64,000 bases of DNA, from positions 1-64,000 of the forward strand of contig JAFYYU010000012.1 of NCBI GenBank assembly GCA_017557425.1, written 5' to 3'. Position 1 is the first letter of the stretch, and every line of letters starts with the position of its first letter. Shown one piece after another: positions 33,852 to 40,684 of the stretch. The translations under genes were made by a program, and so were the position numbers. The notes below the pieces were generated by a model. The model was not told the origin of the DNA. It ran no database searches and saw nothing but the letters and a program-made list of their open reading frames with translations. This DNA is from Muribaculaceae bacterium. GTDB lineage: Bacteria; Bacteroidota; Bacteroidia; Bacteroidales; Muribaculaceae.

Positions 33852-34970
33852 ATGAAGATATTATTCGCTGGTGATGCCAGCAATATGCATAACTGTCTGG
33901 CCCAGGAGCTGCGGCGCATGGGCCACGAGGCGACGGTGGCATCCGACGGTTCGCGCTGGATGGACACCCATCGCGACATTAACCTGCAGCGTCGTCCCGG
34001 CATGCTGGGAACGTTGCGTTATCTCATGGATATCAAGCGCGCTCTGCCCTCGATGACGGGTTATGACATTGTTCAGATCGCATCTCCCATTTTTCTGCGC
34101 CTAAAGCCTCACCGCATCGCAAAGGTGTTTGACTACCTTAAGGCCCACAACTCCCACATGGTCTTGTCAGCATTGGCTACCGATATGGTTTACTATGATG
34201 CCTGCCATGATGGTCACACATTTCGCTATAGCGATTATATGCTGGGCGATGAGCCATCACCCTATGTCAATTCGTCGGAATACATGGCGCAACAGCAGGA
34301 CAACTGGCGTCAGCCATTCATGCGTCAACACAGTGATCACATCCTGGGCGGCATCGATGGCGTGGTGGCTTGCTTGTACGAGTACTATGTGGCATATAAG
34401 CCGCTGATGGGCGACCGTGTGGCTTATGCCGGCCTACCCATAGATACCGAGTCTCTCACGTTCCGTCCGCTGGAAAAAGTGCCTGATAAAGTGCGCCTGT
34501 TCATCGGCATCCAGCGCGACCGGCACGTGGTCAAGGGCACTGACCGCCTGCTTGCTGCCATGAAGCGAATCCATGACCGTTATCCAGGCATCACCGAGCT
34601 GGAGGTCGTTGAAAACCTGCCCTATAACGAGTACATACGCCGTATGCGTGACTCCCATGTGATTCTCGACCAGCTTTATAGTTACACTCCCGCAACCAAC
34701 GCGCTCATTGCCATGGCTCAGGGCTTGGTTGCCGTGTCGGGCGCTGAACCCGAGTATTACGACTTGATTGGTGAAAAGGCCAACAAGCCCATCATCAACG
34801 TCTCGCCTCTTGTCGAAGGAGATATCGATCAAAAACTCTCTTGGTTGGTCGAGCACCGTGACCAGTTGCCGCAGATGGCTCGCGCCAGCCGCGCCTTTGT
34901 CGAAAAACACAACGCTGCACCCATTGTGGCACAGCGCTATCTCGACTACTGGAACAGTATTATATTGTAA
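33852..34970 (+). CDS. GT-B-type glycosyltransferase
   Basis: A 372-residue glycosyltransferase with an N-terminal MKILFAGDASNMHNCLAQEL Rossmann start and a C-terminal nucleotide-sugar half (VRLFIGIQRDRHVVKGTDRL, ELEVVENLPYNEYIRRMRDS, HVILDQLYSYTPATNALIAM). The family level (GT4-like) is not certain. The start at 33852 is the first ATG matching the fold; the frame opens 21 nt earlier. Its gene is divergent from the GT2 gene, making a small glycosylation pair outside the main capsule locus. Confidence 0.83.
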   Translation: MKILFAGDASNMHNCLAQELRRMGHEATVASDGSRWMDTHRDINLQRRPGMLGTLRYLMDIKRALPSMTGYDIVQIASPIFLRLKPHRIAKVFDYLKAHNSHMVLSALATDMVYYDACHDGHTFRYSDYMLGDEPSPYVNSSEYMAQQQDNWRQPFMRQHSDHILGGIDGVVACLYEYYVAYKPLMGDRVAYAGLPIDTESLTFRPLEKVPDKVRLFIGIQRDRHVVKGTDRLLAAMKRIHDRYPGITELEVVENLPYNEYIRRMRDSHVILDQLYSYTPATNALIAMAQGLVAVSGAEPEYYDLIGEKANKPIINVSPLVEGDIDQKLSWLVEHRDQLPQMARASRAFVEKHNAAPIVAQRYLDYWNSIIL

Positions 34971-34979
34971 AAGAAAAAT

Positions 34980-35005
34980 AGGGATTAAGAAAACTCTTAA
35001 TCCCT
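34980..35005. terminator. Bidirectional terminator
   Basis: AGGGATTAAGA (34980-34990) pairs with TCTTAATCCCT (34995-35005), loop AAAC. The minus-strand side is followed by a T-rich tract. It sits between convergent genes. Confidence 0.75.
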
Positions 35006-35017
35006 TATTCCTGATTT

Positions 35018-36100
35018 TTAGAAGTATTTGCCGACAGCGGCTTTGAGCCTTGAGGCGTCCTCGACGCGCTCGACAATATCTCCGTTTTTGATGATGAACG
35101 TGGTGGGGATGCCGTTAACGTTATAGGTACCGACGTTATGGGAATTGATGCTCATGGGGTCAAAGACAGTGATCCATGGCAGATTCTGTGCTGCTTGTCG
35201 CCAGGCCACGTTGTCTTGATCCACGCTCACTTGGTAGATCTGCAAGCCGCGATTGTGATATTGCTGGTAGATGTCGTTGAGCAGTTTGTTGAGCTGCGGC
35301 GAGATCTCGGTGGTATAGGCTGTGAAATCGAGCAGAACGATGCGGTTGTCAGCAGCAACAGCGGCTAATGACTGCTCCTTGCCGTTATTGTCTTGCAGTT
35401 TTATGTCGATAAGAGATGTGACATCGGCATATACGGTGTCGTTAGCCGCATTCATGGCGCGACGACGGCGTTGACCGTCCAGCAGCACGTTGACCAGATA
35501 TTCGGTTCTTGGGTCGTCGGGGCGGAATGAATTGAAAGAGTTGGCCACGGCACCAATGATGCGCAGGTCGTTGTCGTTCAGCGGGTCGAACAGCGGTTTC
35601 CCGTCAATGTATTTGTTGATGGCATAGTAGGCCACAATGCCGCTCGGGTCAGCAGCGATTTGGCGTGCCAGCTCGTCTTTCCAGGCTTGAAGTTCAGCGG
35701 CTGTGCCTTTGCCGCCGGCAAACTGCATCGCCTCTTTGTCAATCTTCATCACATGCTCGGCATGCTCGCTTCCGCTAATGGTGTAGTCGCTGGCGATGTT
35801 AGGCAACTTGGCCGTAACTGTGAGGTGGTCCAGACTGTCGATAGGGAAACAGATGGATTGGTTACCCAGTCGCAATTGGTAAATATTAGGAACTTCGGGG
35901 GCGGGTACGCTGATGCTGAACTTGCCGTTCTTGCCCACCTTGATGCTGTCAATGATGAGCCATTCGCCATTACTCGACTGCTCCAGTACAAGGGTTGTGG
36001 TGTCGCCGGCGCCCTCAATGGTGCCGTCGATATGGAACTTGTTGCCGTCACATGCGGTAAGCGCCGCGATGACAGTCATCATCAATATAATCTTCTTCAT
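35018..36100 (-). CDS. DUF4369/thioredoxin-fold lipoprotein without active-site cysteines
   Basis: A 360-residue lipoprotein (lipobox LTAC, Cys about residue 17). The N-terminal half is a DUF4369-like beta domain (FHIDGTIEGAGDTTTLVLEQ; GKFSISVPAPEVPNIYQLRL). The C-terminal 140 residues have the TlpA/AhpC-type thioredoxin fold (ADNRIVLLDFTAYTTEISPQ, IYQVSVDQDNVAWRQAAQ, NVNGIPTTFIIKNGDIVERV) with the cis-Pro in GIPTT. At the place of WCxxC it reads AYTTE, so the redox cysteines are absent. Anchored thioredoxin-like proteins of this kind are common in Bacteroidota; a non-redox binding role is inferred. Confidence 0.85.
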   Translation of the reverse strand: MKKIILMMTVIAALTACDGNKFHIDGTIEGAGDTTTLVLEQSSNGEWLIIDSIKVGKNGKFSISVPAPEVPNIYQLRLGNQSICFPIDSLDHLTVTAKLPNIASDYTISGSEHAEHVMKIDKEAMQFAGGKGTAAELQAWKDELARQIAADPSGIVAYYAINKYIDGKPLFDPLNDNDLRIIGAVANSFNSFRPDDPRTEYLVNVLLDGQRRRRAMNAANDTVYADVTSLIDIKLQDNNGKEQSLAAVAADNRIVLLDFTAYTTEISPQLNKLLNDIYQQYHNRGLQIYQVSVDQDNVAWRQAAQNLPWITVFDPMSINSHNVGTYNVNGIPTTFIIKNGDIVERVEDASRLKAAVGKYF

Positions 36101-36411
36101 ATCATCATGAGTTTTTAAAAACGGTGCGAAATTACACTTTTTTCCCCGCTTGACAAAATCTGGTCTTTAGTTTCTGTTTTTTGGATTCTAGTTTTCGCTC
36201 CTGGGGTGGTGCTCAGCGGGATATTAGTGAGGGAAGATAGTGGTCGGAGACCACGGCAAGGCCAGCGGCCTTGATTTGGATTAACCCCGCGGCGCAAGGG
36301 CCGAAGGTCCTTGTGGCGTGGGGAAAGGCGTCACTATGAAAAGGGCCTCGAAGAGGGCCAATTGAGGGTGACAGAAACAAATGAGCCTGAATCTGATGTC
36401 GCAGAAACCGA
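36101..36411. other. Gap with REP-like hairpins left of the RAYT gene
   Basis: Downstream side of the RAYT gene. Besides the start region of the thioredoxin-fold gene it holds at least four compact hairpins: GTGGTC-gga-GACCAC (36240-36254), CAAGGCC-agc-GGCCTTG (36257-36273), CAAGGGCC-gaa-GGTCCTTG (36295-36313, inside a longer CCCC/GGGG stem) and GGGCCTC-gaa-GAGGGCC (36343-36359). No gene. Confidence 0.7.
36240..36359. repeat. REP-like hairpin cluster, left
   Basis: Four short stems with 3-nt loops in 120 nt, built on a GGCC-rich core. The last, GGGCCTCGAAGAGGGCCA at 36343-36360, recurs as an exact reverse complement at 36914-36931 on the other side of the transposase. Confidence 0.7.
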
Positions 36412-36858
36412 TTAAGTCAGTCGATATTCATTCCATTCCAATCCCGCATGTTCCAGATGTTTTCGGTACTCATCTTCGAAGGTCTCCCTTTGGTGGTGCA
36501 CCCGCTGGTTGCGGATGTAGTTTGCCACCATCTCCTTGTCGCGCAATGCGTAGGTGAAAGCCCCGTACTCCTTGCCCCAACCTGCGAACTGCGGGAACAT
36601 ATTTGGATTCTGCTTTATCCATTGGCTTGTGGATAACTTGATGTCGCGGACAAGATCGGACAAGCATACTGAAGGATGCAGGTGAATCAGAAGATGAATG
36701 TGGTTTTCGATGCCGTTCACAGCGTAAAGAATAGAATCGTGGTTTTGTACCACCCGTGCAATATAGCGGTACAATTGGTCGCTTGAAGTCAAAGGGAGGG
36801 TCATCTCGCGGTGACGCGTATTGATGACGATGTGATAAATAGCTGTGACTGCACTCAT
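36412..36858 (-). CDS. REP-associated tyrosine transposase (Y1 HUH family)
   Basis: A 148-residue single-strand-specific Y1 transposase of the IS200/RAYT type. The HUH metal site is in ENHIHLLIHLHP, and the catalytic Tyr is in MVANYIRNQRVHHQ. The start MSAVTAIYHIVINTRHREMT is typical (the Y/WHIVxxTxxR motif). There are no IS200 ends with a tnpB partner; instead hairpin clusters flank it, as with RAYT genes that mobilise or maintain REP palindromes. A minus-strand TAATTTTGC (36877-36885) is 18 nt upstream. The reading frame looks intact. Confidence 0.88.
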   Translation of the reverse strand: MSAVTAIYHIVINTRHREMTLPLTSSDQLYRYIARVVQNHDSILYAVNGIENHIHLLIHLHPSVCLSDLVRDIKLSTSQWIKQNPNMFPQFAGWGKEYGAFTYALRDKEMVANYIRNQRVHHQRETFEDEYRKHLEHAGLEWNEYRLT

Positions 36859-36876
36859 AATAGATCGTTTTAGGTT

Positions 36877-36885
36877 GCAAAATTA
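36877..36885 (-). promoter_or_regulatory. Promoter -7 box for the RAYT gene
   Basis: Minus strand TAATTTTGC, full consensus match, 18 nt before the start. Confidence 0.5.
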
Positions 36886-36913
36886 CAGAAAATCAACCAT
36901 ATCAACAAGCAAG

Positions 36914-37035
36914 TGGCCCTCTTCGAGGCCCAATCAGCGAGCATTCCTGTCACCACGCCACACAGACCTCCGGCCTGTGCGCCGTGGTGTTGCCTCAAGT
37001 CAAGGCCGTTGGCCTTGTGCAGACCTTCGGCCTGC
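36914..37035. repeat. REP-like hairpin cluster, right
   Basis: Hairpins in order: GGCCCTC-ttc-GAGGCCC (36915-36931), CACAGaCC-tcc-GGcCTGTG (36961-36979) enclosed by CACCACG/CGTGGTG, CAAGGCC-gtt-GGCCTTG (37001-37017), GCAGaCC-ttc-GGcCTGC (37019-37035). The first is the reverse complement of the one at 36343; the third shares its arms with the one at 36257. Confidence 0.72.
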
Positions 37036-37103
37036 CTTTGCCACACCAATTATCCGCCGAGCCATGGGGTGTCAGGGCAGTGGCTCGCAGGGGTCAAATG
37101 AAA

Positions 37104-37130
37104 AAAGACTCGCCATCACGGCGAGTCTTT
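37104..37130. terminator. Terminator hairpin
   Basis: AAAGACTCGCC (37104-37114) pairs with GGCGAGTCTTT (37120-37130), loop ATCAC. A-run before and T-run after, so it can act in both directions. Confidence 0.7.
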
Positions 37131-37183
37131 ATTTCCAAAAAGCTTTACCTTATGAAAAAAATTATTACCTTCAAATTGTCGGT

Positions 37184-37192
37184 GCAAAATTA
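37184..37192 (-). promoter_or_regulatory. Orphan -7 box facing the terminator
   Basis: Minus strand TAATTTTGC. A transcript from here would meet the 37104-37130 hairpin after about 75 nt. Confidence 0.35.
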
Positions 37193-37237
37193 CTGCCAAA
37201 AATATGCATGGCACCTATTTTTTGCATTAAAAAAGGT

Positions 37238-37246
37238 TAAATTTGC
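37238..37246 (+). promoter_or_regulatory. Orphan -7 box antisense to the amylase 3' end
   Basis: Plus strand TAAATTTGC, pointing into the 3' end of the minus-strand amylase gene. Confidence 0.3.
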
Positions 37247-37271
37247 GTCTTTTGGCCTAAAAGTCACCTGT

Positions 37272-40200
37272 TTATCGCAGTATGATGTCGATGATGGTGG
37301 TCACATCGCCAATGTTCACCTCACCGTCTCCATTCACGTCGGCACGTGCAAGCGTTGCTTCATTGACTTGTCCGCCCAGAATGATGTCAATCACCGCAGT
37401 GACATCGCCGATGTTCACTTCGCCGTCACCGTTCACGTCACCAATAGGATAACTGAATTGGTCAGTAATGTCTGCAACAGAGTATTTGTTTGTGGTCGAG
37501 GTGATTTCCAGGAAGATGTCCTTGCTGATTCCGGTCACGTCAACGCTCTGGTGCCCGCTGTCTCCCTGGCTGAGCACAACATTGAACGTGTAGTCCTCAC
37601 TGCCGATCTCGAAGGTGCGGTAATAGAACCGCTGGCCCATGACCGTCTTGGTGCTGGTGACACTCACGCCAGGCCAGCTGTCGTGGATGTCGCCGGTTGA
37701 GTCCCAAGCGTAGATATAGACGCTGCTCCAGTTGTTGGGCGCTTCGGTCGGATCTTTGAGATAAACTGTTGCGGTATAGGGCACAAAGCCGTGGAAAATG
37801 TATTCCCGTTGCACGACATTGCGTACCTTGCCTTCGAAGAGCACGCCTGCGGTAAGAACGGTGTTGTCGGTAAAGGTGAGTTTCACATGACCGACAGCCT
37901 GCTGGCTGGTGGCCGTGGGCATGCTGCCGTCGGTGGTATAGACGATAACCGCGTCTTCCTCGCTGGCGGTGAGTGTCACCGTGATGCTGCCGTCATACCA
38001 GCCGCTCTCCTTGTCAATCGAGAGGGTGGGGGCAGGTGAGGTATAGTTGGTCACCTCATGGTCCCACGTGGAGTCGATGTAGTAGCCGTGGTTACGGAAC
38101 GTCAGGTCACTGGTCTGCTGCCCGTCGGTGACAAAGATGATGCCCGTGGGAGATGTGGTGTTTGTCCCTTCATAAGTCCATTTCCAGATCTTGCGGGTCC
38201 CGTCACTGGTGGAGCCCATCAGCGTCATCACTTGGCCTGGCCAGCTGCCCCCGGTGAAGTTGCTGCTGCTGTTCCACACCCAGGTTGTCACGTTGCTCAC
38301 GCCAGTGCTAGTTTCCAGGAAGACGCTCATGTCGTCCTCTTCACAACTGGGTTCGTAGGGCTCGAGGGGTGTGGGCGGGTTGATGCCGCCTCCCTCGCCG
38401 TCATTGCTTGACAACTCCTCTTCAGTACCGTCATAGCTCAAGATCGTGCCGGCATTGGCGCTGTTGGTAAAAAGATAAGGTCCATCATCGCCAATCTTGC
38501 CAGGAGCAGGAGTGAGGTTTGTTGACAGCACATAAATGCGCATGTTGCCCTTGCCGCTGCATGAGGTAGAGGTCAGGGTACCGTTGGTCACGGTCTTGAC
38601 GTCTCCCGTGACGCAGTCGGTATAGGTGCCGTTAAGTACACCAGTGAACGTGGCTGGTCCGTTGATGGTTACCAGGGCATAGCTATCGGTTGTGCCATCG
38701 GTGTAGCGCCGCTTGAAGGCGTAACCGCCTGATGATGAGCATCCGCTGGTGCTGTACTGGCCCTTGCGCAGGGCTGGAACAGCCTGACGGATTCGGTTCA
38801 GCCGTTGCAGGTGCTTGACCAACGGCTTAGAGAGTGTGGCAGCAAGGTTACCGCTGGCTCCGCTGGCAAGACCAAAGTCGCTTGCCGTCACATCGCCCTT
38901 GATGTAACCGCCGTAATAGGCGCGTCCGCTGTCCCTGAGCGATCCGTTGCCGCCAGGATCGATGGTCTTGCCGGCTTTGAACTCGATCTCGCTGCCATAG
39001 TACAGGCATGGAATACCGCGGAAAGTGAACATCAGCGACAGATTCTCGGCCCACTGAGCGGTTCCCTCGTTAAAACGTATGTTATCGTTGGGACCTGGGC
39101 TATAGTCGTGGCTATCGACATACACGACATTATAGGTCGCGTCATTATAGTATTTGTCTCCATTGATGGCCAGGCTCCACACACTGGAAATGTTATGGAA
39201 TGAGTAGTGTACAGGAAAGTCGATGACATTCAGTCCCGAGGATCTGCTCAGGTCGGGTGCGTGATAGTCATTGCCATTGAGTACGGCATTATTGGAGGTG
39301 GGCATGGCGCTACTCGTCTCCTTGTTGTTGTCGGCATACATCTGCTGGCATGAGCTGATGTTGTCCAGCGTATTAAGGTCAGTGCTCTCATAGACGGCGA
39401 CACCGTCCCAGTAACTGGGGTCGTCGTTCCAACTGTAGTCCTTACTCTCGGCCCACGTGTAGAAATAGGGCGATAGGGCAGGCTGATTGCGGTAAGTGAC
39501 GCTACCCTGGTAGCGGGCACATACCTCGGTGCACAGGTAGAAATCGGCTTGGTTCAGGCGTTTGCTTTTGTATTGCTCGCCCAGTGCCTGAAAAGCGGGA
39601 ATGTAGATTTTGTTGAATGTCAGGCGGGAGATGTGCCCACCCGTGTCGATGCGGAAACCGTCCACACCCATCTTGATGAATGTGCCGTAGCAGTCTATCA
39701 AGTATTGGGCAACAGCGGGATTCTCGGTATTCAGGTCAACGCAGTCTCCGGCAATCTGAGCCCACCAACGGGTGTTGTCGTCCCAATTGAATTGCCCGAA
39801 ATGATGCCAGTAATTATGGGTGTCGTGGTTCTGGTTGTCGGTGTTTTTCATCTGTTTCAGGCGGTTGTCATATTGCTGGCCTGAGGGCAGGCTGGCGTAG
39901 TTTGTCGGCAATACACCGCCAACTGAGTCGGTAGTGTAGGGGAGCATGCACTCGTTGATCTTGAACTGGTTAGCGTTCCAGTCGCGGGTGAACAGTTTGC
40001 ACAGGTGCTCTTCGCCAAAGTTGCCCGTGTGATTGAGTACTACATCCAGCAGCACTTTCATGCCACGTGCATGGGCCTCGTCGATGAGCGTCTGGAAAGT
40101 CGTGTCTCCGCTCTCATAACGGTGATCAACGCGCGAAAAGTTTCGGGCGTGATAACCATGGTAGTCCAATCCCGAAGCGTTCTCGACGATGGGGGTGACC

Positions 40201-40481
40201 CACACTGCTGTGAAACCTAGTGCCTTGATATAATCAAGTTTATCGATCAATCCCTTGAAATCGCCTCGCCAGCAGGGATCGCCATGATTGGCCGTTGCGC
40301 CATCCCAGCATTGGGCATTGTTGGAGGGGTCACCGTCATAGAAACGGGTGGTAATAACAAAGTAGATGCTCTCGTCGCGGAAGTCGTTGCGAGGCCCGAT
40401 AAAAGCTGCCAAGGACTGACCGGCAACAGCCACCATCGATAACGTTAAGATATATTTGAATAATAAATGTTTTGGTCTCAT
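37272..40481 (-). CDS. Secreted GH13 alpha-amylase with starch-binding and dockerin-like modules
   Basis: A 1069-residue secreted enzyme that hydrolyses alpha-1,4-glucans. After a signal peptide (to about residue 26) comes the GH13 barrel: DVVLNH (146-151), GFRIDT with nucleophile Asp279, Glu319 in LCTEVC, and DSHD in VVYVDSHDYSPG. Further on are a CBM26-like starch module (MSVFLETSTGVSNVTTWVWN), a chitobiase-C-terminal-like Ig domain (ESGWYDGSITVTLTAS), a second starch-like module (SSVYIYAWDSTGDIHDSWPG), and two dockerin-like repeats (GDVNGDGEVNIGDVTAVIDI and DVNGDGEVNIGDVTTIIDII). Promoter TATCTTTGC at 40534-40542 on the minus strand. No susCD neighbours. Confidence 0.93.
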   Translation of the reverse strand: MRPKHLLFKYILTLSMVAVAGQSLAAFIGPRNDFRDESIYFVITTRFYDGDPSNNAQCWDGATANHGDPCWRGDFKGLIDKLDYIKALGFTAVWVTPIVENASGLDYHGYHARNFSRVDHRYESGDTTFQTLIDEAHARGMKVLLDVVLNHTGNFGEEHLCKLFTRDWNANQFKINECMLPYTTDSVGGVLPTNYASLPSGQQYDNRLKQMKNTDNQNHDTHNYWHHFGQFNWDDNTRWWAQIAGDCVDLNTENPAVAQYLIDCYGTFIKMGVDGFRIDTGGHISRLTFNKIYIPAFQALGEQYKSKRLNQADFYLCTEVCARYQGSVTYRNQPALSPYFYTWAESKDYSWNDDPSYWDGVAVYESTDLNTLDNISSCQQMYADNNKETSSAMPTSNNAVLNGNDYHAPDLSRSSGLNVIDFPVHYSFHNISSVWSLAINGDKYYNDATYNVVYVDSHDYSPGPNDNIRFNEGTAQWAENLSLMFTFRGIPCLYYGSEIEFKAGKTIDPGGNGSLRDSGRAYYGGYIKGDVTASDFGLASGASGNLAATLSKPLVKHLQRLNRIRQAVPALRKGQYSTSGCSSSGGYAFKRRYTDGTTDSYALVTINGPATFTGVLNGTYTDCVTGDVKTVTNGTLTSTSCSGKGNMRIYVLSTNLTPAPGKIGDDGPYLFTNSANAGTILSYDGTEEELSSNDGEGGGINPPTPLEPYEPSCEEDDMSVFLETSTGVSNVTTWVWNSSSNFTGGSWPGQVMTLMGSTSDGTRKIWKWTYEGTNTTSPTGIIFVTDGQQTSDLTFRNHGYYIDSTWDHEVTNYTSPAPTLSIDKESGWYDGSITVTLTASEEDAVIVYTTDGSMPTATSQQAVGHVKLTFTDNTVLTAGVLFEGKVRNVVQREYIFHGFVPYTATVYLKDPTEAPNNWSSVYIYAWDSTGDIHDSWPGVSVTSTKTVMGQRFYYRTFEIGSEDYTFNVVLSQGDSGHQSVDVTGISKDIFLEITSTTNKYSVADITDQFSYPIGDVNGDGEVNIGDVTAVIDIILGGQVNEATLARADVNGDGEVNIGDVTTIIDIILR

Positions 40482-40533
40482 TATTGATCAGGAATACCGG
40501 TTAAACAATACGGGTAATAATCGCTTGATGTTG

Positions 40534-40542
40534 GCAAAGATA
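40534..40542 (-). promoter_or_regulatory. Promoter -7 box for the amylase
   Basis: Minus strand TATCTTTGC, 53 nt before the start. Confidence 0.6.
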
Positions 40543-40628
40543 GTACTTATTTATCAAAGATTCAACGACATGAGCCTCCTTTTTGTTGAAAACATGGGCA
40601 TAAAAGAAGGGTGTACAGAGCTTTTTTG

Positions 40629-40637
40629 TATATTTGC
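40629..40637 (+). promoter_or_regulatory. Promoter -7 box for the secreted endonuclease
   Basis: Plus strand TATATTTGC, 48 nt before the start and divergent from the amylase promoter. Confidence 0.55.
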
Positions 40638-40684
40638 AATCTGATTCAGTTTGTATATTAATAATCCATCATACCTAAAACAAG

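Larger units (their letters stand above)
37036..37271. other. Gap between REP cluster and amylase gene
   Basis: No gene seen. It contains a bidirectional terminator (37104-37130) and a divergent pair of -7 boxes (minus at 37184-37192, plus at 37238-37246) with no ORF attached to either. Confidence 0.5.

Noticed and set aside
36984-37700. 238-codon plus-strand ORF over the amylase 3' end
   Set aside because: It is antisense to the dockerin repeats and runs through REP hairpins and a terminator.
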